From Hoeflea sp. IMCC20628 (lineage in GTDB: Bacteria > Pseudomonadota > Alphaproteobacteria > Rhizobiales > Rhizobiaceae), in the NCBI RefSeq assembly GCF_001011155.1, contig NZ_CP011479.1, positions 3,862,501 through 3,926,500 of the forward strand: DNA of 64,000 nt, given 5' to 3'. The notes beneath the pieces were generated by a model that ran no database searches, had not been told where the DNA came from, and was given only the letters and a program-made list of their open reading frames with translations. Both the position numbers and the translations under genes were made by a program. Below are positions 7,859 through 15,926 of this stretch, in pieces (the stretch's first letter is position 1; every line of letters starts with the position of its first letter).

Positions 7859-8743
7859 ATGCCTCAAACCTACCGGCCATTTCGGGCCGTGCTGTGGATG
7901 TCCGGATCAATCGTGTCGTTCTCCCTGATGGCAATTGCCGGAAGATATGCCTCATCTGTGCACAGCACCTTTGAGATCATGACCTTCCGCTCGCTTGTCG
8001 GCCTCGCCATCGTCCTCATTCTCGGATCTGCATATAATCGGCTTGGCGAAATCCGCATCGCGCGGCTGAAGCAGCACCTACTCAGAAACCTGCTTCATTT
8101 TATCGGCCAGAACCTATGGTTCTTTGCCCTGGCCAGCATTCCGCTGGCGCAGGTTTTCGCACTTGAGTTCACCTCACCGATCTGGGCAATCATCTTGAGC
8201 TTTGTCTTTCTGGGCGAACGGCTGACCGGTTCCAAGGTGATCGCGGCGATCCTCGGGTTCCTCGGCATTCTTGTCGCCGCAAGGCCGGACTTCGGTACCA
8301 TCGAGCCCGGGTTGATCACGGCGGCTGCGTCAGCAATTTTCTTTGCCGCAACGATCATCATGACCAAGGCTCTGACCCGTCATGAAAGCATCGTTTCAAT
8401 CCTGTTCTGGTTGACCGGAATCCAGCTGTGTCTGGGTGTGGGCGCATTGGCGTTGCAGGAAACCGTGTCCTGGCCGACGATGGCGACACTCCCCTGGCTG
8501 CTGGTGATAGGCGCCACCGGGCTGATGGCGCATTATTGCCTGACAACGGCGCTTTCACTGGCGCCGGCAAGCTTCGTCGTCCCAATCGACTTCATCCGGC
8601 TGCCGTTGATCGCGCTCGTCGGCATGCTGCTGTTTGACGAGAAAGCCGATGTTCTGATCCTGCTTGGTGGCGGCATCATCCTGCTTGCCAACTGGATCAA
8701 TATCCGTGGCGAAAATCGCATAGCGCGCCTGCCCGTCCTCTAA
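7859..8743 (+). CDS. EamA-type drug/metabolite transporter (DMT superfamily)
   Basis: This 294-residue inner-membrane protein has about ten hydrophobic segments in two EamA repeats. The first repeat includes QVFALEFTSPIWAIILSFVFLGERLTG and the second ASFVVPIDFIRLPLIALVGMLLFDE; the 'hydrophobic-Glu-Arg/Lys' end of helix 4/9 in both is the usual EamA signature. Family members export amino acids, purines or other small metabolites. The ATG at 7859 is chosen because GGAG lies 9 bases ahead; a GTG five codons upstream is possible. It converges with the PLP lyase gene. The substrate is unknown. Confidence 0.9.
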   Translation: MPQTYRPFRAVLWMSGSIVSFSLMAIAGRYASSVHSTFEIMTFRSLVGLAIVLILGSAYNRLGEIRIARLKQHLLRNLLHFIGQNLWFFALASIPLAQVFALEFTSPIWAIILSFVFLGERLTGSKVIAAILGFLGILVAARPDFGTIEPGLITAAASAIFFAATIIMTKALTRHESIVSILFWLTGIQLCLGVGALALQETVSWPTMATLPWLLVIGATGLMAHYCLTTALSLAPASFVVPIDFIRLPLIALVGMLLFDEKADVLILLGGGIILLANWINIRGENRIARLPVL

Positions 8744-8783
8744 ACTGCCCTGCGCCGACGTCCACCAGCGAAGCACCCCATAA

Positions 8784-9839
8784 TCAGGCCGTTTCCGGTC
8801 CTTCGGTGGCTATCAGCAGGCAGCGAGCGTCCGGACCGGGATCGAATTCCTTGAGAGCTGCAAGCGGAGCTGCGCCACTGGGCGTGGTCTGAATGTCATG
8901 GCTCGCATACTGCCGTGCCGCGCTCTCTGCGTCTTGATCTGTCACGGTCATGAAGACATCCGCGTCACGACGCAGCGCTTCGAAGGCGATCAGCGAGGCG
9001 TCCTTGCAGTCAAGCCGGCCCATGCTGGATTCCGGGCCCTCGGCGCGTGTCAGTATTCCGGCCTGGACACTTTGCAACAGGCAAGGTGCTGCGTCCGGCT
9101 CGACCACAATGATCTGCGGCTGGGTGAGCCAATACTCCCGACTATGCGCGGCAACTGCGGCAGCAAGCCCGCCCACGCCGGCCTGCACGAAAATATGCGT
9201 CGGCCAGTTGCCACTTTTTTCGAATTCGGCCCGGCATTCCTCGGCAAGCACTGTATAGCCTTCCATGATGAGGGCGGGCCGTTCTGTGTAATCGTCCCAT
9301 GAACCATCGGCGAGAAGCAGCCATTTGTTCTGTTCGGCCGCGTCAATCGCGTAGCGGACGCTGTCCTCATAGGATCCATCGACCCGGACGACCTCGGATC
9401 CGGTCTTGCGGATTCGCTCGGCAAAGCTTTCGGGAACAGCGCTGGACAGGACAATGACCCCGCGGGCGCCGAATATTTGCGCGCCGGCGGCGACCGACAG
9501 GCCGTGATTGCCTGCGCTTGCGGTAATGAAGGTCATGCCTGCCGCCGTGGCACGGGCTTGCTCGCTGTTCAGATCTGCCGCACCTGAGGCGTCGACAATC
9601 ATCTGGGCTACAGCGAACACACCGCCCAGCGCCTTGAAACTGCCCAGCCGCATCCGCCGGGTCTCGTCCTTGACCATGAGCGCACCAATGCCGAGTTCCG
9701 CAGCAAATACCGGCATCAGATGCAACGGCGTCGGTTCATAGACCGGGCACAACTGCAACATCGCCATGGGGCGATCCGGTCGGGTGCGGAAAAGACGTTT
9801 GACGCCCGGCGAGTTCGATCTTGAGTTTTCAAATTTCAT
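8784..9839 (-). CDS. PLP-dependent ammonia-lyase, diaminopropionate ammonia-lyase-like
   Basis: This 351-residue fold-type II PLP enzyme has the PLP lysine in RLGSFKALGG (Lys69), the substrate loop TASAGNHGLS and a glycine loop in VQAGVGGLAAAV. It resembles 2,3-diaminopropionate ammonia-lyase (DpaL, near 400 residues), which yields pyruvate and ammonia, but is shorter. Ectoine-utilisation clusters carry a related lyase, EutB. It is divergent from an M24 hydrolase, with palindromic AT-rich sites between them, and an AsnC regulator and an EutA-like protein follow. A role in degrading a diamino acid or ectoine-like solute is inferred from that context. Confidence 0.8.
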   Translation of the reverse strand: MKFENSRSNSPGVKRLFRTRPDRPMAMLQLCPVYEPTPLHLMPVFAAELGIGALMVKDETRRMRLGSFKALGGVFAVAQMIVDASGAADLNSEQARATAAGMTFITASAGNHGLSVAAGAQIFGARGVIVLSSAVPESFAERIRKTGSEVVRVDGSYEDSVRYAIDAAEQNKWLLLADGSWDDYTERPALIMEGYTVLAEECRAEFEKSGNWPTHIFVQAGVGGLAAAVAAHSREYWLTQPQIIVVEPDAAPCLLQSVQAGILTRAEGPESSMGRLDCKDASLIAFEALRRDADVFMTVTDQDAESAARQYASHDIQTTPSGAAPLAALKEFDPGPDARCLLIATEGPETA

Positions 9840-9868
9840 GGCACCACGATACGCCAGCCATTCGACCG

Positions 9869-9886
9869 CGAAATATCAAAATTTCG
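9869..9886. promoter_or_regulatory. Palindromic operator candidate between the PLP lyase and M24 genes
   Basis: CGAAAT (9869-9874) and ATTTCG (9881-9886) form a perfect inverted repeat with a 6-base spacer. It lies 30 bases upstream of the lyase ATG. A regulator such as the nearby AsnC protein could bind here. Confidence 0.4.
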
Positions 9887-9908
9887 ATGGATTTGAGAAA
9901 ATCAGATA

Positions 9909-9923
9909 AAATTCTCCGAATTT
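9909..9923. promoter_or_regulatory. Second palindrome in the lyase/M24 divergent region
   Basis: AAATTC (9909-9914) and GAATTT (9918-9923) form a perfect inverted repeat around TCC, 22 bases from the first palindrome, so about two helical turns apart. Phased AT-rich half-sites are typical of Lrp/AsnC binding. Confidence 0.35.
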
Positions 9924-10058
9924 CTGAACTTACAAAGTCAAGTCAAAGCAGCATAATCGGGGTGATTGCCGTCAACAGCATCGCCTGGCAAAGCGGCTGA
10001 CAGAAGCGGCGAACCGGCACGTGATCGAAAACCGACTTCCTGCTTGAATGCGAGCGTC

Positions 10059-11261
10059 ATGAGCAACTCTCCGAATGAAGCCCCTGCAGGCGAAAATGGT
10101 CCGAAGCGCGGCTTTGCCATTTCCGAATTCGAGGCGCGTCTTACCCGGGCGCAAACGGCGATGGCGACAGCCGGGCTGGACGGGCTGCTGCTGACCACCG
10201 AGCCGGAAATCCGTTACTTCACCGGTTTCCTCACCCGCTTCTGGCTAAGCCCGACCCGTCCCTGGTTCCTGCTGGTGCCATCCGCCGGCAAGCCGGTCGC
10301 GGTCGTGCCATCGATCGGCCGCGAATGCCTTGTGGCCACCTGGCTTGACGATGTGCGGAGCTGGGATTCTCCGCAGCCGGAAGATGAAGGCGTCTCTCTG
10401 CTTGCCAGCACCATGCGCGAGATCTTCGGACCCAAGGCCCGCATCGGCATCCCGGAGGGACCGGAGACCCATCTGCGCATGTCGCTGGGTGACTTTCGTC
10501 GCCTGCGCGCACTGGTGCAGGGTATCGAGTTCTCAGATGCCACCGGCGTGATCAAAAACCTGCGGATGATCAAGTCTTCGGCCGAACTGGAAAAAATCGC
10601 CCATGCCTGCACCATCGTCTCAGATGTGTTCGAGGCATTCCCCGGCATGCTGGCTGCGGGAATGAGCGAGGTCGAGATCTTCCGGAGCTTCAAGATCACC
10701 TGTCTGGAGCGCGGGATCGACGACGTCGATTACCTTGTCGGTGGCACCGGACCGGGCGGTTACTCGGATATCATCTCGCCGCCATCGCAGCGTCGTGTCG
10801 GCGACGGAGACATCCTGATGCTCGATACCGGCGCGGTCTTTGACGGCTATTTCTGCGATTTTGACCGTAATTTCGCCTTTGGCCATGTGTCGCCGGAGTC
10901 CGAGAAGGCCTATTCGGCGCTGCTCGATGCCACCAAGGTCGGGCTTCATGCTGCACGGCCCGGTGCCACCTGCGCCGATATCTACCGGGCCATGCAGCGT
11001 GTTCTCGACAAGGATTTTGAAGGCGGCAGCGGCGTCGGACGAATGGGCCATGGCCTCGGCATGCAACTGACCGAGTGGCCGTCGATCACATCGAGCGACC
11101 AAACCGTGCTGCAGCCGGGCATGGTGCTGACGCTTGAGCCGTCAATCGATCTCGGTGGCGGCCGGATGATGGTGCACGAAGAAAATCTGGTGGTGACCGA
11201 CAATGGCGCTCAGTTGCTGACCCGGGCGGCGCCGATATCCTTGCCGGTCATCACCGCCTGA
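10059..11261 (+). CDS. M24 family metallohydrolase (Xaa-Pro peptidase / ectoine hydrolase-like)
   Basis: This 400-residue protein has an N-terminal creatinase-type domain (about 20-160) and a C-terminal pita-bread domain. The five metal ligands of the active family are visible: Asp in LMLDTGAVF, Asp in GYFCDFDRNF, His in GHGLGMQLTEWPS, Glu in VLTLEPS and Glu in MVHEENLVV. The ATG at 10059 is used since the frame upstream lacks a domain. Members include Xaa-Pro aminopeptidases, creatinase and ectoine hydrolase DoeA/EutD. The neighbours (PLP lyase, AsnC regulator, EutA-like protein) favour a hydrolase of a small cyclic or amide compound rather than a housekeeping peptidase. Confidence 0.85.
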   Translation: MSNSPNEAPAGENGPKRGFAISEFEARLTRAQTAMATAGLDGLLLTTEPEIRYFTGFLTRFWLSPTRPWFLLVPSAGKPVAVVPSIGRECLVATWLDDVRSWDSPQPEDEGVSLLASTMREIFGPKARIGIPEGPETHLRMSLGDFRRLRALVQGIEFSDATGVIKNLRMIKSSAELEKIAHACTIVSDVFEAFPGMLAAGMSEVEIFRSFKITCLERGIDDVDYLVGGTGPGGYSDIISPPSQRRVGDGDILMLDTGAVFDGYFCDFDRNFAFGHVSPESEKAYSALLDATKVGLHAARPGATCADIYRAMQRVLDKDFEGGSGVGRMGHGLGMQLTEWPSITSSDQTVLQPGMVLTLEPSIDLGGGRMMVHEENLVVTDNGAQLLTRAAPISLPVITA

Positions 11262-11285
11262 GGCAGGCCGGGACAATCCGGCCAT

Positions 11286-11747
11286 TCATCCCAGCGGCAC
11301 ATCCATGCCGACCTTGGTGCGGTCCATGACCACCGATGTCCTGAAGCGCTTGACGTTGGAGTCATTGAAGAACAGCCGGTGCGTGAGTTGTTCGTAATCC
11401 TCCATGTTCCTGGCCAGCGCGATGAGCGCAAAGTCGGATTCTCCGGTGACGTAATAGCACTGTTGCACCTGTGACTCGGCTTTGGCCTTCCGGCGAAACG
11501 CATCGATCTGGTCGATACGTTCATGCTCCAGCTCGACAAAAATCAGGAAGGTCATCGCGTAACCGACCGACTTTGGATTGATCAGCGCAGTCTCGGCCAT
11601 GATCGTGCCATTGGCCTTCATGTTGCGAATGCGGCGTTGCACGGTGGCTACCGACAGGCCGGTATCCATTGCGATGGTCTCCAGCCGTTCGCGTGAATTT
11701 GCCTGCAACATGCGCAGGATTGTCCGGTCAGAATCTGAAACTTTCAT
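11286..11747 (-). CDS. Lrp/AsnC family transcriptional regulator
   Basis: This 153-residue protein has an N-terminal winged helix-turn-helix (about 4-55, with SVATVQRRIRNMKANGTI as recognition region) and a C-terminal RAM/AsnC ligand-binding domain containing CYYVTGESDFALIALA. Length and order match the family. It is divergent from the EutA-like gene and convergent with the M24 gene. In ectoine-degradation clusters the regulator DoeX is of this family, so local control of the surrounding genes in response to an amino-acid-like effector is the natural inference. A partly symmetric AT-rich site lies just ahead of its start. Confidence 0.92.
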   Translation of the reverse strand: MKVSDSDRTILRMLQANSRERLETIAMDTGLSVATVQRRIRNMKANGTIMAETALINPKSVGYAMTFLIFVELEHERIDQIDAFRRKAKAESQVQQCYYVTGESDFALIALARNMEDYEQLTHRLFFNDSNVKRFRTSVVMDRTKVGMDVPLG

Positions 11748-11774
11748 GGTGCTTTCACCCGGTCAATTTCATCG

Positions 11775-11792
11775 GAATATTGATTGAAATTC
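11775..11792. promoter_or_regulatory. Imperfect AT-rich dyad ahead of the AsnC gene
   Basis: GAATATTGA and TTGAAATTC form a partial dyad 28 bases upstream of the regulator's ATG, resembling in composition the palindromes at 9869 and 9909. It may be an autoregulatory site. Confidence 0.3.
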
Positions 11793-11944
11793 TCATAGCA
11801 CGCCGGCATTGCGAATTTTTCCGTCAGATACCTTTGCTAGCATGACATTTAGCATCACCAGGCAAAGATTTGTCAAAAGCCCATGTTGCTGGTCTCGATC
11901 CCGCGGGCCTATGCTGCAACCTGGCTCGAAACCAGACACCGGCA

Positions 11945-12727
11945 ATGATCCGCACCGGGCAGATGGCAAGCTTCGAAAGGCATCCGAAGATGGGACTGGC
12001 ATTTGAAACCGAAGGCCGTGACGAAGCCCGGTTGGGTCTGATCGTTTTGCAAGCCGACGAAACCATCGAGAACGAATTCCGCCGGATCATTCCGTCCAGT
12101 GCAACCCTGCATGTTTCGCGGGTGCCCAGCGGCCGGGAAGTGACGACGGACAGCTTGTCCGAAATGGAAAATCATATCGGAGACAGTGCAAAGCTGTTCC
12201 CGGCTGCCATATCCTTTGACGCGGTTGGCTATGGCTGCACCTCCGGCACCTCGGTGATCGGTATCGAGCGGGTCGGCGAGCTTGTCCGTTCGGGCACCTC
12301 GGCAACAGCAGTCACCGAGCCGATCTCGGCTTTGATTGCCGCATGCCAGCATCTCGGCGTGACCCGGCTCGCATTTCTCTCACCTTATATCGAGGATGTA
12401 TCTTCCGGCATGCGCACGGTTCTGGCTGAAAACGGAATCCAAACGCCTGTGTTCGGCTCATTCGAGACCCGTGAGGAGGCGGTTGTTGCACGGATTGCTC
12501 CCGCTTCCATCCTGCAGGCGGCGGTTCAACTCGGTACCAATCCGGACGCAGAGGCGATCTTCATTTCGTGCACTAATCTCCGCACACTGGATGTCATTTC
12601 GGCGATTGAAGACCGGGTGGGAAAGCCGGTCTTTTCCAGCAATCAGGTTCTGGGATGGCATATGTGCCAGCTTGCCGGAATCGAGCCCGCAACAGCCGGC
12701 CTTGGCAAGCTTTTGTCTGTCCGGTGA
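11945..12727 (+). CDS. Asp/Glu racemase-superfamily protein, EutA / maleate isomerase-like
   Basis: The 260-residue protein belongs to the group containing arylmalonate decarboxylase, maleate cis-trans isomerase and ectoine-utilisation EutA. The two catalytic cysteines of the superfamily are present: YGCTSGTSV in the N-terminal half and FISCTNLRTLD in the C-terminal half. The start is uncertain: ATG codons at 11945, 11963 and 11990 are in frame and the fold itself begins at about RLGLIVLQ, so 11990 (with AAGG 9 bases ahead) is also plausible. It is divergent from the AsnC regulator. In rhizobial eut clusters EutA accompanies EutB and EutD, matching the neighbours here. Confidence 0.8.
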   Translation: MIRTGQMASFERHPKMGLAFETEGRDEARLGLIVLQADETIENEFRRIIPSSATLHVSRVPSGREVTTDSLSEMENHIGDSAKLFPAAISFDAVGYGCTSGTSVIGIERVGELVRSGTSATAVTEPISALIAACQHLGVTRLAFLSPYIEDVSSGMRTVLAENGIQTPVFGSFETREEAVVARIAPASILQAAVQLGTNPDAEAIFISCTNLRTLDVISAIEDRVGKPVFSSNQVLGWHMCQLAGIEPATAGLGKLLSVR

Positions 12728-12834
12728 TCGTCAAAACAATGGAACGCAGAGGCCGAATTCTGGCGTGGTGTGGTTCGTGAGGAAAAAGGCCCGATCAAGG
12801 CGCCTACCATGACGTCATCACTGACAAAAGCCGC

Positions 12835-13770
12835 TCAACGATTGAGATCGCCGGGCAAGGGTATGGCCGGTGCCTTGTATATCGCTGTTGCCTCGGGCGC
12901 GGTGTTGGCGACCAAGACGGTAGCCTTTGCCTGCGCCTGGGCATAGCCTGCCAGCTCTCCCGGCTTGAGCACACGCGGCGCGTTGCGCACCGGCATGGCG
13001 ACATCATCGGGATCTTTTTTCCGGCTCGCTGTGACCGCCACCTTCGCCGGTTCGACAACCGGGCGGGCCTGCACCGTTTCGGTCGCATAGGTGGCGCGGG
13101 CGGCGACACCGGAGCCTTCGGCAAAGCGCAACATCTCGATGGTCGAGCCAGACACTTCCTTGATCCGCAGACCGCTCATCAACGACACCAGTCCGCCTTC
13201 GCTCATGGAGGGGTGACAGTAACGCAACCTGACTTTGGCAGCGTAGCGTGCACGGGTGAACCTGCCGAAACCGGTCTGATCGGCGCGGCTGATGTCCTCC
13301 GCCGTCTGCCAGGCGAAAATGCACGAGCCGCCACTGGCGCGCTGGCCGATCGCATAGCCAAACGGGCCGTGCAAATTCTGGCCGACCGCGGTCGAGACCT
13401 GCATCTTCACACCAGGCAATGCGGCGCGCATTTCGCGCGTGACCTGACCCTGGGTAGGAGCCTGAAAGTATGATGTTCCTTTTGACGGCGGCGCGATGTC
13501 GACAGAGAGCTCGTTCTCGCCGTCGCCATATCCCGGATTGGGATACAGAACGCTTTGGAAAATCTGATCGGTTTTGGAAGATTGCCGCACGGCCTCAACC
13601 CGGCCAGCAACCTGTGGCAGATAAGCTGCAGCATAGTCGGGCGAAACATCTGCGATCAATGTCGGAGCGACGGGTTTTATCGCACCGGTGACCATGAGGG
13701 GATCATCTCCAGTGGCGCAGCCTGAAGCAGTAAGCGCCAAGGCCATCATGGCCATGATATGCAGCTTCAT
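12835..13770 (-). CDS. bcsN: Cellulose biosynthesis protein BcsN (lipoprotein)
   Basis: The 311-residue protein begins with a signal peptide ending in TASGCATG, a lipobox, so it is probably lipid-anchored. The body matches what I recall of BcsN, a Rhizobiales-specific accessory protein of cellulose synthase operons, including YGDGENELSVDIAPPS and GGSCIFAWQTAEDI. It is the last gene of the operon, 5 bases after the TPR gene. The biochemical role of BcsN is not established. The C-terminal 80 residues are Ala/Pro/Lys-rich and probably disordered. Confidence 0.82.
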   Translation of the reverse strand: MKLHIMAMMALALTASGCATGDDPLMVTGAIKPVAPTLIADVSPDYAAAYLPQVAGRVEAVRQSSKTDQIFQSVLYPNPGYGDGENELSVDIAPPSKGTSYFQAPTQGQVTREMRAALPGVKMQVSTAVGQNLHGPFGYAIGQRASGGSCIFAWQTAEDISRADQTGFGRFTRARYAAKVRLRYCHPSMSEGGLVSLMSGLRIKEVSGSTIEMLRFAEGSGVAARATYATETVQARPVVEPAKVAVTASRKKDPDDVAMPVRNAPRVLKPGELAGYAQAQAKATVLVANTAPEATAIYKAPAIPLPGDLNR

Positions 13771-13775
13771 GAGGT

Positions 13776-15926
13776 TTATCTTCCCTGTTTGGAGTTGATC
13801 AGTTCAATGGCCGCCAGAGAACTGGTGTCACGCATGACCATATTGAGCTGGCGGAACACCGCCTTGGCGCGCTCTGATTGCCCCGTATGGTAGTAAGCCC
13901 AGGCCCGCATCTGCGTGAGGTCCCGTGGTTCAGCAATCAGGCTGGCGCGGGCGTCGAGCGCGTGAATCGTGCGGTCGTATTGCTGGTGATCGAATGACGA
14001 TCTGGCCCGCTGGAAATAGATCTCGGACTTGAGCTCCCGCTCCCGCGTGCTCGACAGCGGCCAGGCAGAGATCAACGCCTCTGCTTCATCTGTCAGCCGC
14101 GCGCCCAAAAGCGCAAGCCCGGCGCCATAGACTGCGTCGGAGCGGGTCTTCCCGGAGCCTGCCATGGCTGCTTCGAAGGACGCCCGCGCATCGCTGAACC
14201 GCTTCAGACCAAGCTCGCACCAGCCGCGCATCACCGCAACGGACGGTTTGGATCCGGCCGCGCCGAGACGATCGATTTCGCGCAGGCATGCAGGATAGTT
14301 CTTCGCCTCGAACTGTTTGATATAGCTGGACTTGACCCCGGACGCAGGCCCGCCGACCGAAGCTGCCTTGAGCCCCTTGGGAGCTGGAGCCGCAACGATT
14401 TCTGGCCAGATGTCCGGATATGCTCCAACGTATTCAGCCTTCAAGGCGGCATAATCGCTCTTCTTCTTGAGCCTCACCAAAGTCAGCGCCAACCCCTTGA
14501 GCCGGTCAGCGGACGCCTCCCAGTCATAGGACTGCCGAAACCAGGCTTCGGCGGCTTCAAACTGGCGGGAATTATAGGCATACCAGCCAAGGATTTCGGC
14601 GTGTCCGGCAGAGCTTGTTTCCAGAATGGCGGTTGAATAGGCAAGTACGGAATCCGCACCGACAACACCCTGATCCGGATTGCCGAACCGCGGCGACAGG
14701 ACGTTCATCAGGAAAACCGGATCGTCCGAAAGATCCGGCAGATGGGCCACCGCGAATTCATAGGCCTTCTTGTCGAGTTTTTGACGCGCAAGGCTGAGAT
14801 ACATCCCCTTGGCGTTTTCCGGATCAGGCGCGACCTCCATGGCGGCCGAAAACCAGCCTTCCGCCGTTTGAGGGGTCTCCATCTTGAGATCATGCCATCC
14901 AAGCATCGACAGATCTTCCGGTGTGCGGCTCTTTCTGGTTTCGACGGACAAAAGCCGCAGGGTCTCCGGGGACACCGGAGCAGCGTCCTTCTCGGCATTG
15001 AATTCGGCGACTTCCTTGCGTGCCAGATCAATCCGCAGTGCGGAAGGCAGATAGATCCCCGAATTTTCCGGCCAGAGCGTGGCTGCCACCAACCGTATCT
15101 CGGAAGCGGGAAAATCTCTCAATGCTTTCTGCAGGGTGACGATCAGATCCGCATCGGCCAACCGCTCCTTGCCCTGGCGTGCCAGAAGGCCGCGAATCGA
15201 GCGCGCGAGGTCATCCGTGTCACCTGCCGCCGACAATGCATCGATACGCATCCAGACCAGATCGACATCCGTTTCAGTTGCCGGATCGATCCGCGCCGCA
15301 ACATCCACCAGCGCCAGCCAGTCCTGGGCCTCGGTCAGTTCCTTCATGCGGACCCGCAGTTTCTTGCGCACCAGCTTCGTTTGAAAATCAGCAGTCGGTT
15401 CCCACGCGGAATCTTCAGCATTGCGACGCATGATTTCGGCGTCGATCCCGGTGAAATCGTCGCGCGCAAACATGTCCCACAGATTTGTCTCGTCAGGCAC
15501 AATCCTGTCGGCCGCGATGTAGAGGTCCTGAGGCGGCACGAAACCCGGATGCATGGCCTGCAAACGTTCGATTTCCGCCTCGACCCGGTCGATCTGCCGT
15601 TCCTTGGCATAGTAGTAAAGTGCCGCTGTCTGGACCGGATCGAGCAGCAGCCCTGAAGCTGCCGTCGGCTGCGGAACCGCCAACTTGGCAGTTTCAGGCG
15701 GAACGGATTGCCCGGCCAGATCAACGGTGAAAGGCTGTCGGGCACTGGCGATCAAGAGCTGCGCGGAAACCTCCGCCATAACCGGTGTCACGCTGGACAG
15801 CGCCAACACGCCGACGCCCATCAGAACCGCTACCCAGCCGATTGCTCCGCGTCGGATCAACCTGCAATCAACCTCACACAGTTTGTCCTGTCGGGTCGAA
15901 CCCATGGCATGATTGCTCGGTTTCAT
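13776..15926 (-). CDS. Cellulose-operon TPR protein, exported, function unassigned
   Basis: The 716-residue protein has a signal anchor at about residues 25-48 (GWVAVLMGVGVLALSSVTP) and then helical repeats of tetratricopeptide character over most of its length, for instance ILGWYAYNSRQFEAAEAWF and MRGWCELGLKRFSDARASF. It has no C-terminal beta-barrel, so it is not a full BcsC porin. It starts with ATGA overlapping the bcsB stop, so it is translationally coupled to BcsB. It may supply the periplasmic TPR scaffold that BcsC provides elsewhere; similar TPR proteins have been noted in rhizobial cellulose clusters. No enzyme motif was seen. Confidence 0.8.
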   Translation of the reverse strand: MKPSNHAMGSTRQDKLCEVDCRLIRRGAIGWVAVLMGVGVLALSSVTPVMAEVSAQLLIASARQPFTVDLAGQSVPPETAKLAVPQPTAASGLLLDPVQTAALYYYAKERQIDRVEAEIERLQAMHPGFVPPQDLYIAADRIVPDETNLWDMFARDDFTGIDAEIMRRNAEDSAWEPTADFQTKLVRKKLRVRMKELTEAQDWLALVDVAARIDPATETDVDLVWMRIDALSAAGDTDDLARSIRGLLARQGKERLADADLIVTLQKALRDFPASEIRLVAATLWPENSGIYLPSALRIDLARKEVAEFNAEKDAAPVSPETLRLLSVETRKSRTPEDLSMLGWHDLKMETPQTAEGWFSAAMEVAPDPENAKGMYLSLARQKLDKKAYEFAVAHLPDLSDDPVFLMNVLSPRFGNPDQGVVGADSVLAYSTAILETSSAGHAEILGWYAYNSRQFEAAEAWFRQSYDWEASADRLKGLALTLVRLKKKSDYAALKAEYVGAYPDIWPEIVAAPAPKGLKAASVGGPASGVKSSYIKQFEAKNYPACLREIDRLGAAGSKPSVAVMRGWCELGLKRFSDARASFEAAMAGSGKTRSDAVYGAGLALLGARLTDEAEALISAWPLSSTRERELKSEIYFQRARSSFDHQQYDRTIHALDARASLIAEPRDLTQMRAWAYYHTGQSERAKAVFRQLNMVMRDTSSLAAIELINSKQGR

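Noticed and set aside
12786-12811. Possible terminator after bcsN
   Set aside because: A T run is present on the reverse strand, but only about four base pairs can form ahead of it.
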